This document shows positions 14,851 to 21,501 of a DNA stretch of 21,501 nucleotides, one piece after another. Made by a program: the position numbers and the translations under genes. Each line of letters begins with the position of its first letter. The stretch's first letter is position 1. The stretch spans positions 1 through 21,501 of the forward strand of contig JAUVDE010000008.1 in the NCBI GenBank assembly GCA_030595485.1, written 5' to 3'. The notes under the pieces are model-generated. The model ran no database searches. It was not told the origin of the DNA and saw only the letters and a program-made list of their open reading frames with translations. This DNA is from Draconibacterium sp. GTDB lineage: Bacteria; Bacteroidota; Bacteroidia; Bacteroidales; Prolixibacteraceae.

Positions 14851-15432
14851 ATGAAAGATGGGGAGCTGGTTCAACAGGTTTTAAACGGAAACAACAATGC
14901 ATTTAGGTTTTTGGTATCGAAATACCAAAGGCTTGTATTGCATGTGGTTGGGCGTATGGTTGGCCAGCAAGCTGAGGTGGAAGACATTTGCCAGGAAGTA
15001 TTTATTAAAGTTTTTAAAACTTTGAAACGTTTTCGTGGCGACTCGAAACTGTCGACGTGGATTGCCACAATTGCATATAATACGGCAATTACGCATATTC
15101 GTAAACAAAAAAGGCGGGGCGAAGTTTCGTACAACGAGCAGCCTGCCTTAATTGGAATGGAAGTAGACTCTGGTTTGAACCAGAAAATTATTGAAAAGGA
15201 GGAAGCAAAAAAGTATCTTCTTCAATTAATTGAAACTCTACCGGTAAATTACCGGACTGTGCTTACGCTCTTTCATTTGGAAGAGTTCTCGTATAAAGAA
15301 ATTGAAGAAATTACGGGAATGCCCGAAGGAACTATAAAAAGTTACCTGAGTAGGGCACGTAAAATTTTGAAGGGCAAAATTGAAAAAGTTGTCCGTTTGG
15401 AACAAACTAATATTTTTGCAGATTATGCTTGA
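14851..15432 (+). CDS. ECF-type RNA polymerase sigma factor
   Basis: 193 residues containing the two domains of group 4 sigma factors. Region 2 runs from about residue 5 (LVQQVLNGNNNAFRFLVSKY) through DICQEVFIKVFKTL to RFRGDSKLSTWIATIAYN; region 4 is at about 128-178 with LPVNYRTVLTLFHLEEFSYK and the helix-turn-helix EIEEITGMPEGTIKSYLSRA. I choose the ATG at 14851; the in-frame TTG at 14845 lies almost at the predicted transcription start. The gene overlaps the next one by 8 bases. The overlapping small membrane protein is the best candidate for its anti-sigma or sensor partner. The predicted promoter makes the mRNA nearly leaderless. Confidence 0.94.
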   Translation: MKDGELVQQVLNGNNNAFRFLVSKYQRLVLHVVGRMVGQQAEVEDICQEVFIKVFKTLKRFRGDSKLSTWIATIAYNTAITHIRKQKRRGEVSYNEQPALIGMEVDSGLNQKIIEKEEAKKYLLQLIETLPVNYRTVLTLFHLEEFSYKEIEEITGMPEGTIKSYLSRARKILKGKIEKVVRLEQTNIFADYA

Positions 15433-15784
15433 GAATAAAACAAATTTCGATACCGATAAATTGCTGGATGAAGTATTACTGGCTGAACCTGAATTTACTT
15501 TGCCTGACAATTTTGCTGGAATGGTGGCTGAAAAAGTGGGGCAACGTTTTGCTTGGGAGCAATATGTAAAAGAATTTCTGATTTATTTAGCCGTAATTGT
15601 TGGAATTGTAGCAGTTTCGGCTGGCATGGCACTAATTTGGTTCGAAGCCGATTGGAAAGCTTGGTTTAATTTTTTAACATCGAACATGGCAATGGTAGCA
15701 GCTGCAAACTTTTTACTGGTATTTATTCTTTTTGCTGATAAGGTTTTGTTGCGTTACTTTATGTATAAATCTACAACCGATTAG
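15425..15784 (+). CDS. Small two-helix membrane protein, putative anti-sigma partner
   Basis: The ATG at 15425 overlaps the sigma gene by 8 bases and gives 119 residues; upstream in-frame codons lie inside the sigma gene and are not needed. The first 40 residues are polar (LLDEVLLAEPEFTLPDNFAG), then there are two hydrophobic segments at about 51-72 and 88-106 and a short basic tail. A cytoplasmic N-terminal part with membrane helices suits an anti-sigma factor, but there is no HxxxCxxC zinc motif, so it is not a classical ZAS protein. The role is inferred only from position. Related sigma-linked genes in Bacteroidota carry a similar E-P-E-F-x-LP-x-NF segment (recollection). Confidence 0.75.
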   Translation: MLENKTNFDTDKLLDEVLLAEPEFTLPDNFAGMVAEKVGQRFAWEQYVKEFLIYLAVIVGIVAVSAGMALIWFEADWKAWFNFLTSNMAMVAAANFLLVFILFADKVLLRYFMYKSTTD

Positions 15785-15866
15785 TTCAGTGGTTGAAGAA
15801 GAAAAATATAGCCCGAATGCAAGCAAATATTTTTACTGAGACCGCGACTAAAATCTGAGACTTTCT

Positions 15867-16802
15867 TTACTTTTTCTTTTTTCTTAGCTGAATAATCTGC
15901 CCTGCTTTTGGTTGCTGGCCTGCTTTCATACCATTTCGTTTGTACAGTGGTTTTAGTTTAATACCATACATCTGCGAAATAAAATGCATGCTTTCGCCCT
16001 GTTGAACTTTATGGCTTAAGTTACTTTTCGAAGCCTTACTTTTTTTCGATTTTACATAAACCACTTCGTTAGGAACCGGACGATAACCGGGGCGCTGGTC
16101 ATTAAATTTGTATAGCTCCCAGTCACTTAATCCTAATTCCTGAGCAATCATTTCATAGGTATCGCCTTTACGCACCACTACCGATTTTATTCCATTAAAT
16201 TTTACAACTTCGTGCTGGTTGTATGGATTTAAGGTCAGCGATTTTGATAGTCCATTGCTAACGGTTTGTTGTTCAAAGCTAGCCATTTCGTTAAAAGTCA
16301 TCTTTTTATCGAGCCGGTAAAGTTTATTCTCCTCAACAATTTTTATCAAACGTTTATCATAGTCGTGTGCTGTAGCATAACCTGCTTTTTTTAAGCCTTT
16401 TGCCCAGCCTTTGTAATTGGTATGTTTTAACTGAAACAACGAACCATAACGTTGATTGTCCATTAGAAAGTTAGTGTGGTCGATGTACGAATCTTCAACG
16501 GTTTTGTACTTTCTAAAACACTCATTTTTCGCATCATCGTCGTAATATACTTTTTTACCTTTCCAGCTTTTTTTACACTTAATACCAAAGTGGTTATTCG
16601 ATTTTTTCGATAATTCGCTATTCCCATCTCCTGATTCTAAAACTCCTTGTGCCATGGTAATACTTGCTGGAATTCCGCTGCGGTTCATTTCTTCAATGGC
16701 CAAAACTTGCCATTGGCTAATATATTCCTGTCGAGTAATTTTTTGCGAAAAGGTAGAAATGGTCAATAATATAAATAGAGTGAATATTGAAATGTGCTTC
16801 AT
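15867..16802 (-). CDS. Secreted glucosaminidase with two LysM domains
   Basis: 311 residues. An N-terminal signal peptide (MKHISIFTLFILLTISTFS, then QKI) directs export. The endo-beta-N-acetylglucosaminidase domain (about 24-165) has ASITMAQGVLESGDGNSELS with the likely catalytic E56, then NNHFGIKCKKSWKGK. It cleaves the sugar backbone of peptidoglycan. Two LysM peptidoglycan-binding repeats follow: about 207-250 (VVRKGDTYEMIAQELGLSD) and about 263-308 (HKVQQGESMHFISQMYGI). This arrangement is common in Bacteroidota cell-wall hydrolases. A consensus -7 box lies 25 bases upstream of the ATG. It converges with the sigma operon. Confidence 0.92.
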   Translation of the reverse strand: MKHISIFTLFILLTISTFSQKITRQEYISQWQVLAIEEMNRSGIPASITMAQGVLESGDGNSELSKKSNNHFGIKCKKSWKGKKVYYDDDAKNECFRKYKTVEDSYIDHTNFLMDNQRYGSLFQLKHTNYKGWAKGLKKAGYATAHDYDKRLIKIVEENKLYRLDKKMTFNEMASFEQQTVSNGLSKSLTLNPYNQHEVVKFNGIKSVVVRKGDTYEMIAQELGLSDWELYKFNDQRPGYRPVPNEVVYVKSKKSKASKSNLSHKVQQGESMHFISQMYGIKLKPLYKRNGMKAGQQPKAGQIIQLRKKKK

Positions 16803-16827
16803 AATTGTTAAGTGCTGTAAATGGTTT

Positions 16828-16835
16828 CAAAAATA
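16828..16835 (-). promoter_or_regulatory. Predicted -7 element for the glucosaminidase gene
   Basis: On the minus strand TATTTTTG matches TAnnTTTG exactly and lies 25 bases before the ATG. No clear -33 TTTG is seen. Confidence 0.45.
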
Positions 16836-16918
16836 ACGGCTTCTACCGGAAAGTATTTTGAATCCCTAAATTTTTATAAACAAACTACCGTGAGTAAACA
16901 TCTTTACGGCTAAAATTG

Positions 16919-16926
16919 TACATTTG
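16919..16926 (+). promoter_or_regulatory. Predicted -7 element for cytidine deaminase
   Basis: TACATTTG is an exact match to TAnnTTTG, 15 bases before the ATG at 16942. It includes the in-frame TTG at 16924, so that codon should not be a translation start. A -33 element is not obvious. Confidence 0.55.
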
Positions 16927-16941
16927 AATAAAAAGCTAGTT

Positions 16942-17424
16942 ATGCGAATTAAGGAGTTGCAAATATTGGTATACGAATACGATACAGTGGTTGAGTTGCC
17001 TGAATCGGATCAGAATCTTTTGTTGAAGGCACGCGAAGTTGCAAATAATGCTTATGCTCCATATTCAAAATTCAAAGTGGGAGCTGCCTTGCTTTTGGAG
17101 AATGGCCTGATTATTACTGGAAGTAACCAGGAAAATGCTGATTTTACAGATGGATTGTGTGCCGAGCGAGTAGCCATGTTTTATGCTAATTCTACTTATC
17201 CCGATGTGGCCGTAAAAGCCATTGCCGTAACTGCAAAAAACATCAATGGTTTAATCGAAGAACCAGCTCAACCTTGTGGCTCGTGCCGACAAGTTTTGGT
17301 GGAAACCGAGTGGCGTTATAAAAAAGCGATGCGAATTATTATGGATGGGCGGAAGCGAATTCAGGTATTGGAAGGGGCCGATAATTTGTTGCCATTTGCC
17401 TTTAAACCGTCTTCACTGGACTAA
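16942..17424 (+). CDS. cdd: Cytidine deaminase
   Basis: Deaminates cytidine and deoxycytidine to uridine and deoxyuridine in pyrimidine salvage. I take the ATG at 16942 (160 residues) because the alternative TTG at 16924 lies in the predicted -7 element. Zinc ligands are the Cys of GLCAERVAMFYA, with the catalytic Glu in CAE, and the two Cys of PCGSCRQVL; NAYAPYSKFKVGAALL is the usual N-terminal active-site segment. It belongs to the small homotetrameric CAE type. Its last 23 bases overlap the converging RluA-type gene. The function fits the nucleoside kinases in the left part of the window, though it is not linked to them. Confidence 0.93.
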   Translation: MRIKELQILVYEYDTVVELPESDQNLLLKAREVANNAYAPYSKFKVGAALLLENGLIITGSNQENADFTDGLCAERVAMFYANSTYPDVAVKAIAVTAKNINGLIEEPAQPCGSCRQVLVETEWRYKKAMRIIMDGRKRIQVLEGADNLLPFAFKPSSLD

Positions 17425-18112
17425 ATTTTCCGGCATCAAATATTTTCATAAATGCGTCCCAAACCGGGTCTTTGGGCGGCTTGGCAATAATTGTTAAAGG
17501 TTCTTTTTTTACCGGATGAATCAAGGTTATTTTGCGGGCATGTAAATGAATCCCAATGTCTTTATTAGAGCGCTTCGCCCCATATTTTAAATCGCCTTTT
17601 ATGTGTAATCCCAATTCTTTTAGCTGAACACGAATTTGATGATGACGACCTGTGTGTAAATCAATTTCAAGTAGGTGATAACGCTCGATACTGGCAACAT
17701 GACGATAAGTTAAACTAGCCAATTTGGCTCCTTCAGTAGATTGGTTAGTATTGTAACTTTTATTTTGAGCTTCGTTTTTTACCAAATAGTGTTCGAGTTT
17801 GGCAGTATGTACATCCGGACGTTTATCTACCACGGCCCAGTATGTTTTTTTTACATCACCTTTAGTTTGGAAAAGTTTGTTAAGTCGGGGAAGTACTTTA
17901 CCCGTTTTGGCAAGTAGTAACAAACCACTTGTCGGACGGTCGAGGCGGTGAGGTAGCCCAAGAAATACATTCCCGGGTTTGTTGTATTTCACCTTTATGA
18001 AATGTTTCACCTTGTCTAATATGGTTTCGTCACCGGTTTTATCTCCCTGCACAATTTCGCCACAGGCTTTATTCACCGCAATAATATGATTGTCTTCGTA
18101 AATTACTTCCAC
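17402..18112 (-). CDS. RluA-family pseudouridine synthase, no S4 domain
   Basis: Converts uridine to pseudouridine in rRNA or tRNA; the target is not deducible. It is 236 residues, shorter than RluA/C/D proteins with an S4 domain, and begins directly with the catalytic domain (MEVIYEDNHIIAVNKACG). The signature HRLDRPTSGLLLLAKT (55-70) contains the catalytic D58, and the LHTGRHHQIRVQL motif near 180 is intact. It lies 23 bases after panB on the same strand and is probably co-transcribed with it. Its last codons overlap the cdd gene on the opposite strand by 23 bases; both C-termini read through without an intergenic terminator. Confidence 0.93.
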   Translation of the reverse strand: MEVIYEDNHIIAVNKACGEIVQGDKTGDETILDKVKHFIKVKYNKPGNVFLGLPHRLDRPTSGLLLLAKTGKVLPRLNKLFQTKGDVKKTYWAVVDKRPDVHTAKLEHYLVKNEAQNKSYNTNQSTEGAKLASLTYRHVASIERYHLLEIDLHTGRHHQIRVQLKELGLHIKGDLKYGAKRSNKDIGIHLHARKITLIHPVKKEPLTIIAKPPKDPVWDAFMKIFDAGKFSPVKTV

Positions 18113-18135
18113 TACACTGAACTTTAAACACTAAA

Positions 18136-18951
18136 CTAATACTGTTCTTTTTCGCTAGGGAAATCCTGCGATTTAACATCGTTTATATAATTACCAACAG
18201 CTCCTTTAATTTCAGCAGCCAGGTTGTGGTATCTTCTTAAAAAGCGAGGTGAGAATTGTTGCGTAATTCCCAACATGTCATGAATCACAAGTACTTGTCC
18301 ATCAACACCCCCACCTGCACCAATTCCTATTATAGGGATTTTTACTTCGGCAGCTACTTTCGTTCCCAATTCAGCTGGTATTTTCTCTAAAACAATGGCA
18401 TAACAACCTACTTCTTCTAACAACTTGGCATCGGCAATTAACTTAGTTGCTTCTGCTTCTGCTTTTGCACGAACAGTATAAGTGCCAAATTTATGAATGG
18501 ATTGCGGCATTAAACCAAGGTGACCCATTACCGGAATTCCTGCTGAAAGAATACGTTTTACAGAATCAATTACTTCTTCGCCACCCTCTAGTTTCACCGA
18601 GTCGGCAGCGGTTTCTTTCATAATTCGAATAGCCGAAATAAGCGCTTCTTTCGAATCGCCTTGGTAAGTTCCAAAAGGAAGATCGACAACCACATGAGCA
18701 CGATTTACTGCGCGAACCACCGATGCACCATGATAAATCATTTCGTTTAAGGTAATAGGTAAGGTCGTTTCGTGCCCCGCCATAACATTCGAGGCAGAGT
18801 CGCCAACCAAAATTACATCTACACCTGCTTCGTCAACCAATTGTGCCATACTGTAATCGTACGAGGTTAACATCGATATTTTTTCGCCACGCAATTTCAT
18901 TTCTGATAAACGATGGGTGGTAACTTTCCGAACTTCTTTGTGTATTGACAT
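18136..18951 (-). CDS. panB: 3-methyl-2-oxobutanoate hydroxymethyltransferase
   Basis: First step of pantothenate synthesis: adds a hydroxymethyl group from methylenetetrahydrofolate to 2-oxoisovalerate, giving ketopantoate. 271 residues, typical for the family. The DVILVGDSASNVMAGHETT segment carries metal ligand D51; VVVDLPFGTYQ carries D90; SVKLEGGEE carries K120 and E122; and VLEKIP carries the catalytic Glu (E189). The start at 18949-18951 gives a normal N-terminus. The RluA-type gene follows after 23 bases. A full consensus promoter and a palindrome at the expected start of transcription lie just upstream. Confidence 0.97.
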   Translation of the reverse strand: MSIHKEVRKVTTHRLSEMKLRGEKISMLTSYDYSMAQLVDEAGVDVILVGDSASNVMAGHETTLPITLNEMIYHGASVVRAVNRAHVVVDLPFGTYQGDSKEALISAIRIMKETAADSVKLEGGEEVIDSVKRILSAGIPVMGHLGLMPQSIHKFGTYTVRAKAEAEATKLIADAKLLEEVGCYAIVLEKIPAELGTKVAAEVKIPIIGIGAGGGVDGQVLVIHDMLGITQQFSPRFLRRYHNLAAEIKGAVGNYINDVKSQDFPSEKEQY

Positions 18952-18961
18952 GTCAGTTTAA

Positions 18962-18975
18962 ATTCAAATTTGAAT
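18962..18975. promoter_or_regulatory. 14-base perfect palindrome at the predicted panB transcription start
   Basis: ATTCAAATTTGAAT is a perfect palindrome just downstream of the panB -7 element and 10 bases before the ATG, so it should cover the transcription start. The position suits a repressor operator. No regulator is recognised; chance in AT-rich DNA is possible. Confidence 0.35.
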
Positions 18976-18976
18976 A

Positions 18977-19007
18977 CAAAACTAACCAAACCTTTTATTT
19001 GCGCAAA
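18977..19007 (-). promoter_or_regulatory. Predicted panB-rluA promoter (TTTG-N19-TAGTTTTG)
   Basis: On the minus strand TTTG (19004-19007), a 19-base spacer and TAGTTTTG (18977-18984) fit the Bacteroidota -33/-7 consensus exactly in both motifs and spacing. It lies 25 bases before the start codon. This is the best primary-sigma promoter in the window. Confidence 0.72.
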
Positions 19008-19120
19008 ACACAAGCGTTTTATCCTTGCCAATCGCTTGTATGTTAACGTTTATTAACCGCACTTTAGTGTTAATTTTCGGAAGGTTTACTTTCTTTGCGA
19101 TTTAATTTGAATGTCAGAAA

Positions 19121-20467
19121 ATGAGAAAACAAAGACATATTGTTTCCCGCTTAATATTCCCCATTTTGCTAATGTTTATGGCTGTCTCGCTTTATGCGCA
19201 AGACAGTAATATTGACAATAATGTTGTTTCGTTTAAAAAGCGAGAGTTAAATACAGGCTTTGTTTTTGATGTAACACGCGAACGAGAAGAACTGGTGAGC
19301 GATTACACACGGTTTGAAGAAGAACGCAACTTATTAAACGGTAAATTTCGGTTTCAGAATTTATTTTGGAATTTACAGGACTATAAGCAGGAACGCCTAA
19401 ATCTGAGTTTGGAATTGGGGCCTTTTGGTGGCTTTGGCGATGTGATTGACAGCTCAAATGTGGAGTCGATCGTTGCGGATCAGAATTTCTATGGAATAAG
19501 AACGGCTGCAAATATTGACTATTTGTATCGCTATTATTACGATACGAAAAGCTTTACTTTTTTTGATGTAAATGCTTGGGGGCGTTATGATTTGTTTAAC
19601 CAAAATTTGGATGGTACAAGCACCGACTCGCTTGGAGTAGTTAGCCCTGTTGATGAAAGCAATGGCAAAGACCGCCTACGTTATGGTTTAAACGCAAAAG
19701 TAGGTTGGGGTACAGGAAGACTAAGCCCGATGAATCATTTAATGACAGCCCATTATTTGCTTGAAAAATATTACCCGGGAAGATTATTCTCTGATTATGA
19801 AATTGCACAGTTTGCACAAATAATTGCCGGAATAAAGAACAATAGAGATTATAAAGTAGGGCACGCTTTGGATAAAGAGATGGCAGAGGTGGTTGAATTT
19901 GTTAGAAAAACTTTTGTGCTAGCTTCTCCCGAGTCAATGGGAGCCGAGTGGGGTTTTGGTGAGTTTGAACCACGTTTTCAAGGAAATAAATTTGAGATTG
20001 GCCCACATTTTAAATATTATAATCAAGAGCCAGACTTTTTATATGGTGGTTTTGTGCAATACAATAATGCCAAATATGTAAATGTAAATTGGAACAGGAA
20101 TATTTCGGCAGGAATTGTGTATGAAAGATATACCCGACAAGAATGGGGACCTATTGAAGGTGGTATTTCTAATACAAACAACAGTCAGGATTGGGTAACA
20201 GCAGAAATTGATTTGGGATGGAGTTATTATCCGAACCTAGAAACACAATTTGATTTTGGTTTACGCTATATGCCAGGTGTGCAAATTAGTAGCTTCGATG
20301 ATTTTAGTAGTATTAGCCATAATGTTATTCCACATGTTGGCTACTTTACACAACTCAATGCCAAATCACGACTTAAATTAGATTTTGCCTGGCGAATTAG
20401 CAACGATGATCAATTTATGTCTTCTGGGCCTGAATTTTCAATATCGTTTTACCGAAGCAAGTATTAA
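19121..20467 (+). CDS. Probable outer-membrane beta-barrel protein of unknown function
   Basis: 448 residues with a clear signal peptide (hydrophobic core LIFPILLMFMAVSLYA, then QDS). Much of the mature part alternates polar and aromatic residues, as in beta-barrel strands (YLYRYYYDTKSFTFFDV, FEIGPHFKYYNQEPDF), and the last strand FSISFYRSKY ends the protein, as in outer-membrane proteins. A segment at about 204-275, from GWGTGRLSPMNHLMTAHYLL to MAEVVEFVRKTF, looks helical and probably forms a domain inserted between strands. I do not recognise the family. It stands alone between panB and dnaK with its own leader; TTTCTTTG (19090-19097, 7 of 8 to the -7 consensus) may be its promoter. Its function and location rest on composition only. 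Confidence 0.75.
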   Translation: MRKQRHIVSRLIFPILLMFMAVSLYAQDSNIDNNVVSFKKRELNTGFVFDVTREREELVSDYTRFEEERNLLNGKFRFQNLFWNLQDYKQERLNLSLELGPFGGFGDVIDSSNVESIVADQNFYGIRTAANIDYLYRYYYDTKSFTFFDVNAWGRYDLFNQNLDGTSTDSLGVVSPVDESNGKDRLRYGLNAKVGWGTGRLSPMNHLMTAHYLLEKYYPGRLFSDYEIAQFAQIIAGIKNNRDYKVGHALDKEMAEVVEFVRKTFVLASPESMGAEWGFGEFEPRFQGNKFEIGPHFKYYNQEPDFLYGGFVQYNNAKYVNVNWNRNISAGIVYERYTRQEWGPIEGGISNTNNSQDWVTAEIDLGWSYYPNLETQFDFGLRYMPGVQISSFDDFSSISHNVIPHVGYFTQLNAKSRLKLDFAWRISNDDQFMSSGPEFSISFYRSKY

Positions 20468-20689
20468 TTAGCGAGTTCATCAACTTCCAATACCAATTTC
20501 AACTTTCTAAATACATCATTCAACATCTTTCTCCTGTCTTTTTGTCACCGCTTTTGACAGAAATATACGTGCATTTATAGAAATGTGTGTCAGTTTTGCG
20601 TTCATTTTTGCAGATTTTTCAATGGCACAATCATTGATTAAAGCCAAACGTAAATTTCAAAGAAATAATAAAAATTAAAACATATAACA
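20468..20689. other. Intergenic leader before dnaK
   Basis: This 222-base gap holds no gene. It contains a short inverted repeat, TGTCA (20543-20547) and TGACA (20555-20559), and a CATTTTTG (20603-20610) that matches six of eight... the -7 consensus apart from its first base, but with no -33 partner. I see no CIRCE element (TTAGCACTC-N9-GAGTGCTAA), so HrcA control is not supported. The leader before the ATG is A-rich. Confidence 0.4.
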
Positions 20690-21501
20690 ATGGGAAAAAT
20701 TATCGGAATTGATTTAGGAACCACGAACTCGTGTGTTTCGGTAATGGAAGGTAACGAACCAGTAGTTATCCCCAACAGCGAGGGAAAACGTACTACACCT
20801 TCTATTGTAGCATTTGTTGAAAATGGCGAACGTAAAGTTGGTGACCCTGCAAAACGTCAGGCAATTACTAACCCAACAAAAACGATTTATTCGATTAAAC
20901 GTTTTATGGGTGAGAACTTCGACGCAGTAACAAAAGAAGTTGGTCGTGTACCATATAAAGTGGTAAAAGGCGATAACAACACTCCACGTGTATTAATCGA
21001 CGACAGAAAATATTCTCCACAGGAAATTTCAGCAATGACACTTCAGAAAATGAAGAAAACAGCTGAAGATTATCTTGGACAAGAAGTAACAGAAGCAGTA
21101 ATTACTGTTCCTGCTTATTTTAGCGACTCACAACGTCAGGCTACAAAAGAAGCTGGTGAAGTTGCAGGTTTACAGGTTCGTCGTATTATTAACGAGCCAA
21201 CTGCGGCAGCGTTAGCCTACGGAATGGACAAAATGGATCGTGACATGAAAATTGCAGTGTTCGACCTTGGTGGTGGTACATTCGATATTTCTATTCTTGA
21301 ATTAGGTGAAGGTGTTTTCGAAGTAAAATCTACTGATGGTGATACACACCTTGGTGGTGACGATTTCGACCAAGTAATTATCGATTGGTTAGCCGACGAG
21401 TTTAAAAGCGACGAAGCTATTGATTTACGTAAAGACCCAATGGCATTGCAACGTTTGAAAGAAGCTGCTGAAAAAGCAAAAATCGAATTATCGAGCTCTA
21501 C
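20690..21501 (+). CDS. dnaK: Chaperone DnaK (Hsp70), 5' part only
   Basis: The ATPase chaperone of the DnaK-DnaJ-GrpE system, acting on unfolded and stress-damaged proteins in the cytoplasm. The first 270 codons are visible and the frame runs off the right edge without a stop. The sequence begins MGKIIGIDLGTTNSCVSVME (phosphate-1 motif IGIDLGTTNS), continues with PAYFSDSQRQATKEAG, INEPTAAALAYG and the phosphate-2 motif FDLGGGTFDISIL, then GDTHLGGDDFD. Codon use (CGT, AAC, GAC, TTC) is more selective than in neighbours, as expected for a highly expressed gene. The remaining roughly 370 residues, including the substrate-binding domain, lie outside the window. Confidence 0.98.
   Translation, partial: MGKIIGIDLGTTNSCVSVMEGNEPVVIPNSEGKRTTPSIVAFVENGERKVGDPAKRQAITNPTKTIYSIKRFMGENFDAVTKEVGRVPYKVVKGDNNTPRVLIDDRKYSPQEISAMTLQKMKKTAEDYLGQEVTEAVITVPAYFSDSQRQATKEAGEVAGLQVRRIINEPTAAALAYGMDKMDRDMKIAVFDLGGGTFDISILELGEGVFEVKSTDGDTHLGGDDFDQVIIDWLADEFKSDEAIDLRKDPMALQRLKEAAEKAKIELSSS

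Noticed and set aside
15837..15861. Direct repeat CTGAGAC twice between converging genes
   Set aside because: Seven bases repeated twice is within chance and forms no terminator or known element.
16924..16941. TTG start extending cytidine deaminase by six codons
   Set aside because: The TTG is part of the predicted -7 element TACATTTG, and the ATG at 16942 gives a normal N-terminus.
20468..20689. CIRCE/HrcA operator before dnaK
   Set aside because: No TTAGCACTC-N9-GAGTGCTAA-like sequence is present; only a weak 5-base inverted repeat.
1..21501. CRISPR array, tRNA/rRNA, IS element, prophage, defence or toxin-antitoxin system
   Set aside because: No spaced identical repeats, tRNA-like cloverleaf, transposase, phage or nuclease-type gene was seen; nearly all space is filled by housekeeping genes.

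Overview
The window reads as ordinary chromosome from a member of the Bacteroidota, probably class Bacteroidia, possibly the Marinilabiliales/Prolixibacteraceae side (the lineage is an inference). Pointers are moderately AT-rich DNA, A-rich leaders without Shine-Dalgarno sequences, several -7 elements matching the Bacteroidota consensus TAnnTTTG, and families typical of the phylum: the TGS/ThrRS-like nucleoside kinase, the GH3-type adenylating enzyme, DUF3667, DUF5522, and a glucosaminidase with LysM repeats. I see no phage, IS element, CRISPR array, tRNA or rRNA. No gene-free stretch exceeds 300 bases.

Layout. 1-4.6 kb (+): the 3' part of uvrA, a dispersed-repeat-like hairpin, a nucleoside kinase with a degenerate ThrRS-type N-terminus, and a PfkB (adenosine kinase-like) kinase, ending in a bidirectional terminator. 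4.6-6.8 kb (-): a GH3-family protein followed by a deoxynucleoside kinase. 7.0-9.1 kb (+): CvpA family, DUF3667, and a small membrane protein with its own ECF-type promoter. 9.17-10.34 kb (-): a DUF5522 protein and fmt, sharing a perfect bidirectional terminator with the preceding gene. 10.4-10.8 kb (+): a small unrecognised protein. 10.8-14.6 kb (-): tyrS, a Wzz-like chain-length protein and an O-antigen ligase/polymerase. 14.85-15.8 kb (+): an ECF sigma factor and an overlapping small membrane protein. 15.9-16.8 kb (-): secreted glucosaminidase. 16.9-17.4 kb (+): cytidine deaminase. 17.4-18.95 kb (-): panB and an RluA-type pseudouridine synthase. 19.1-20.5 kb (+): a probable outer-membrane beta-barrel protein. 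20.69 kb to the edge (+): the 5' part of dnaK.

How genes relate. Three nucleoside kinases lie within 3.5 kb and a cytidine deaminase lies farther on, which suggests nucleoside salvage. The ECF sigma gene and the separate small membrane-protein gene at 8748 have near-identical promoter sequences: AAAATAGTTG(C/T)AACATTT, then GTC exactly 18 bases after AAC. I infer a small autoregulated envelope-stress regulon. This is the most interesting signal I found. I do not see a convincing undescribed defence or mobile system; most of the window is housekeeping.
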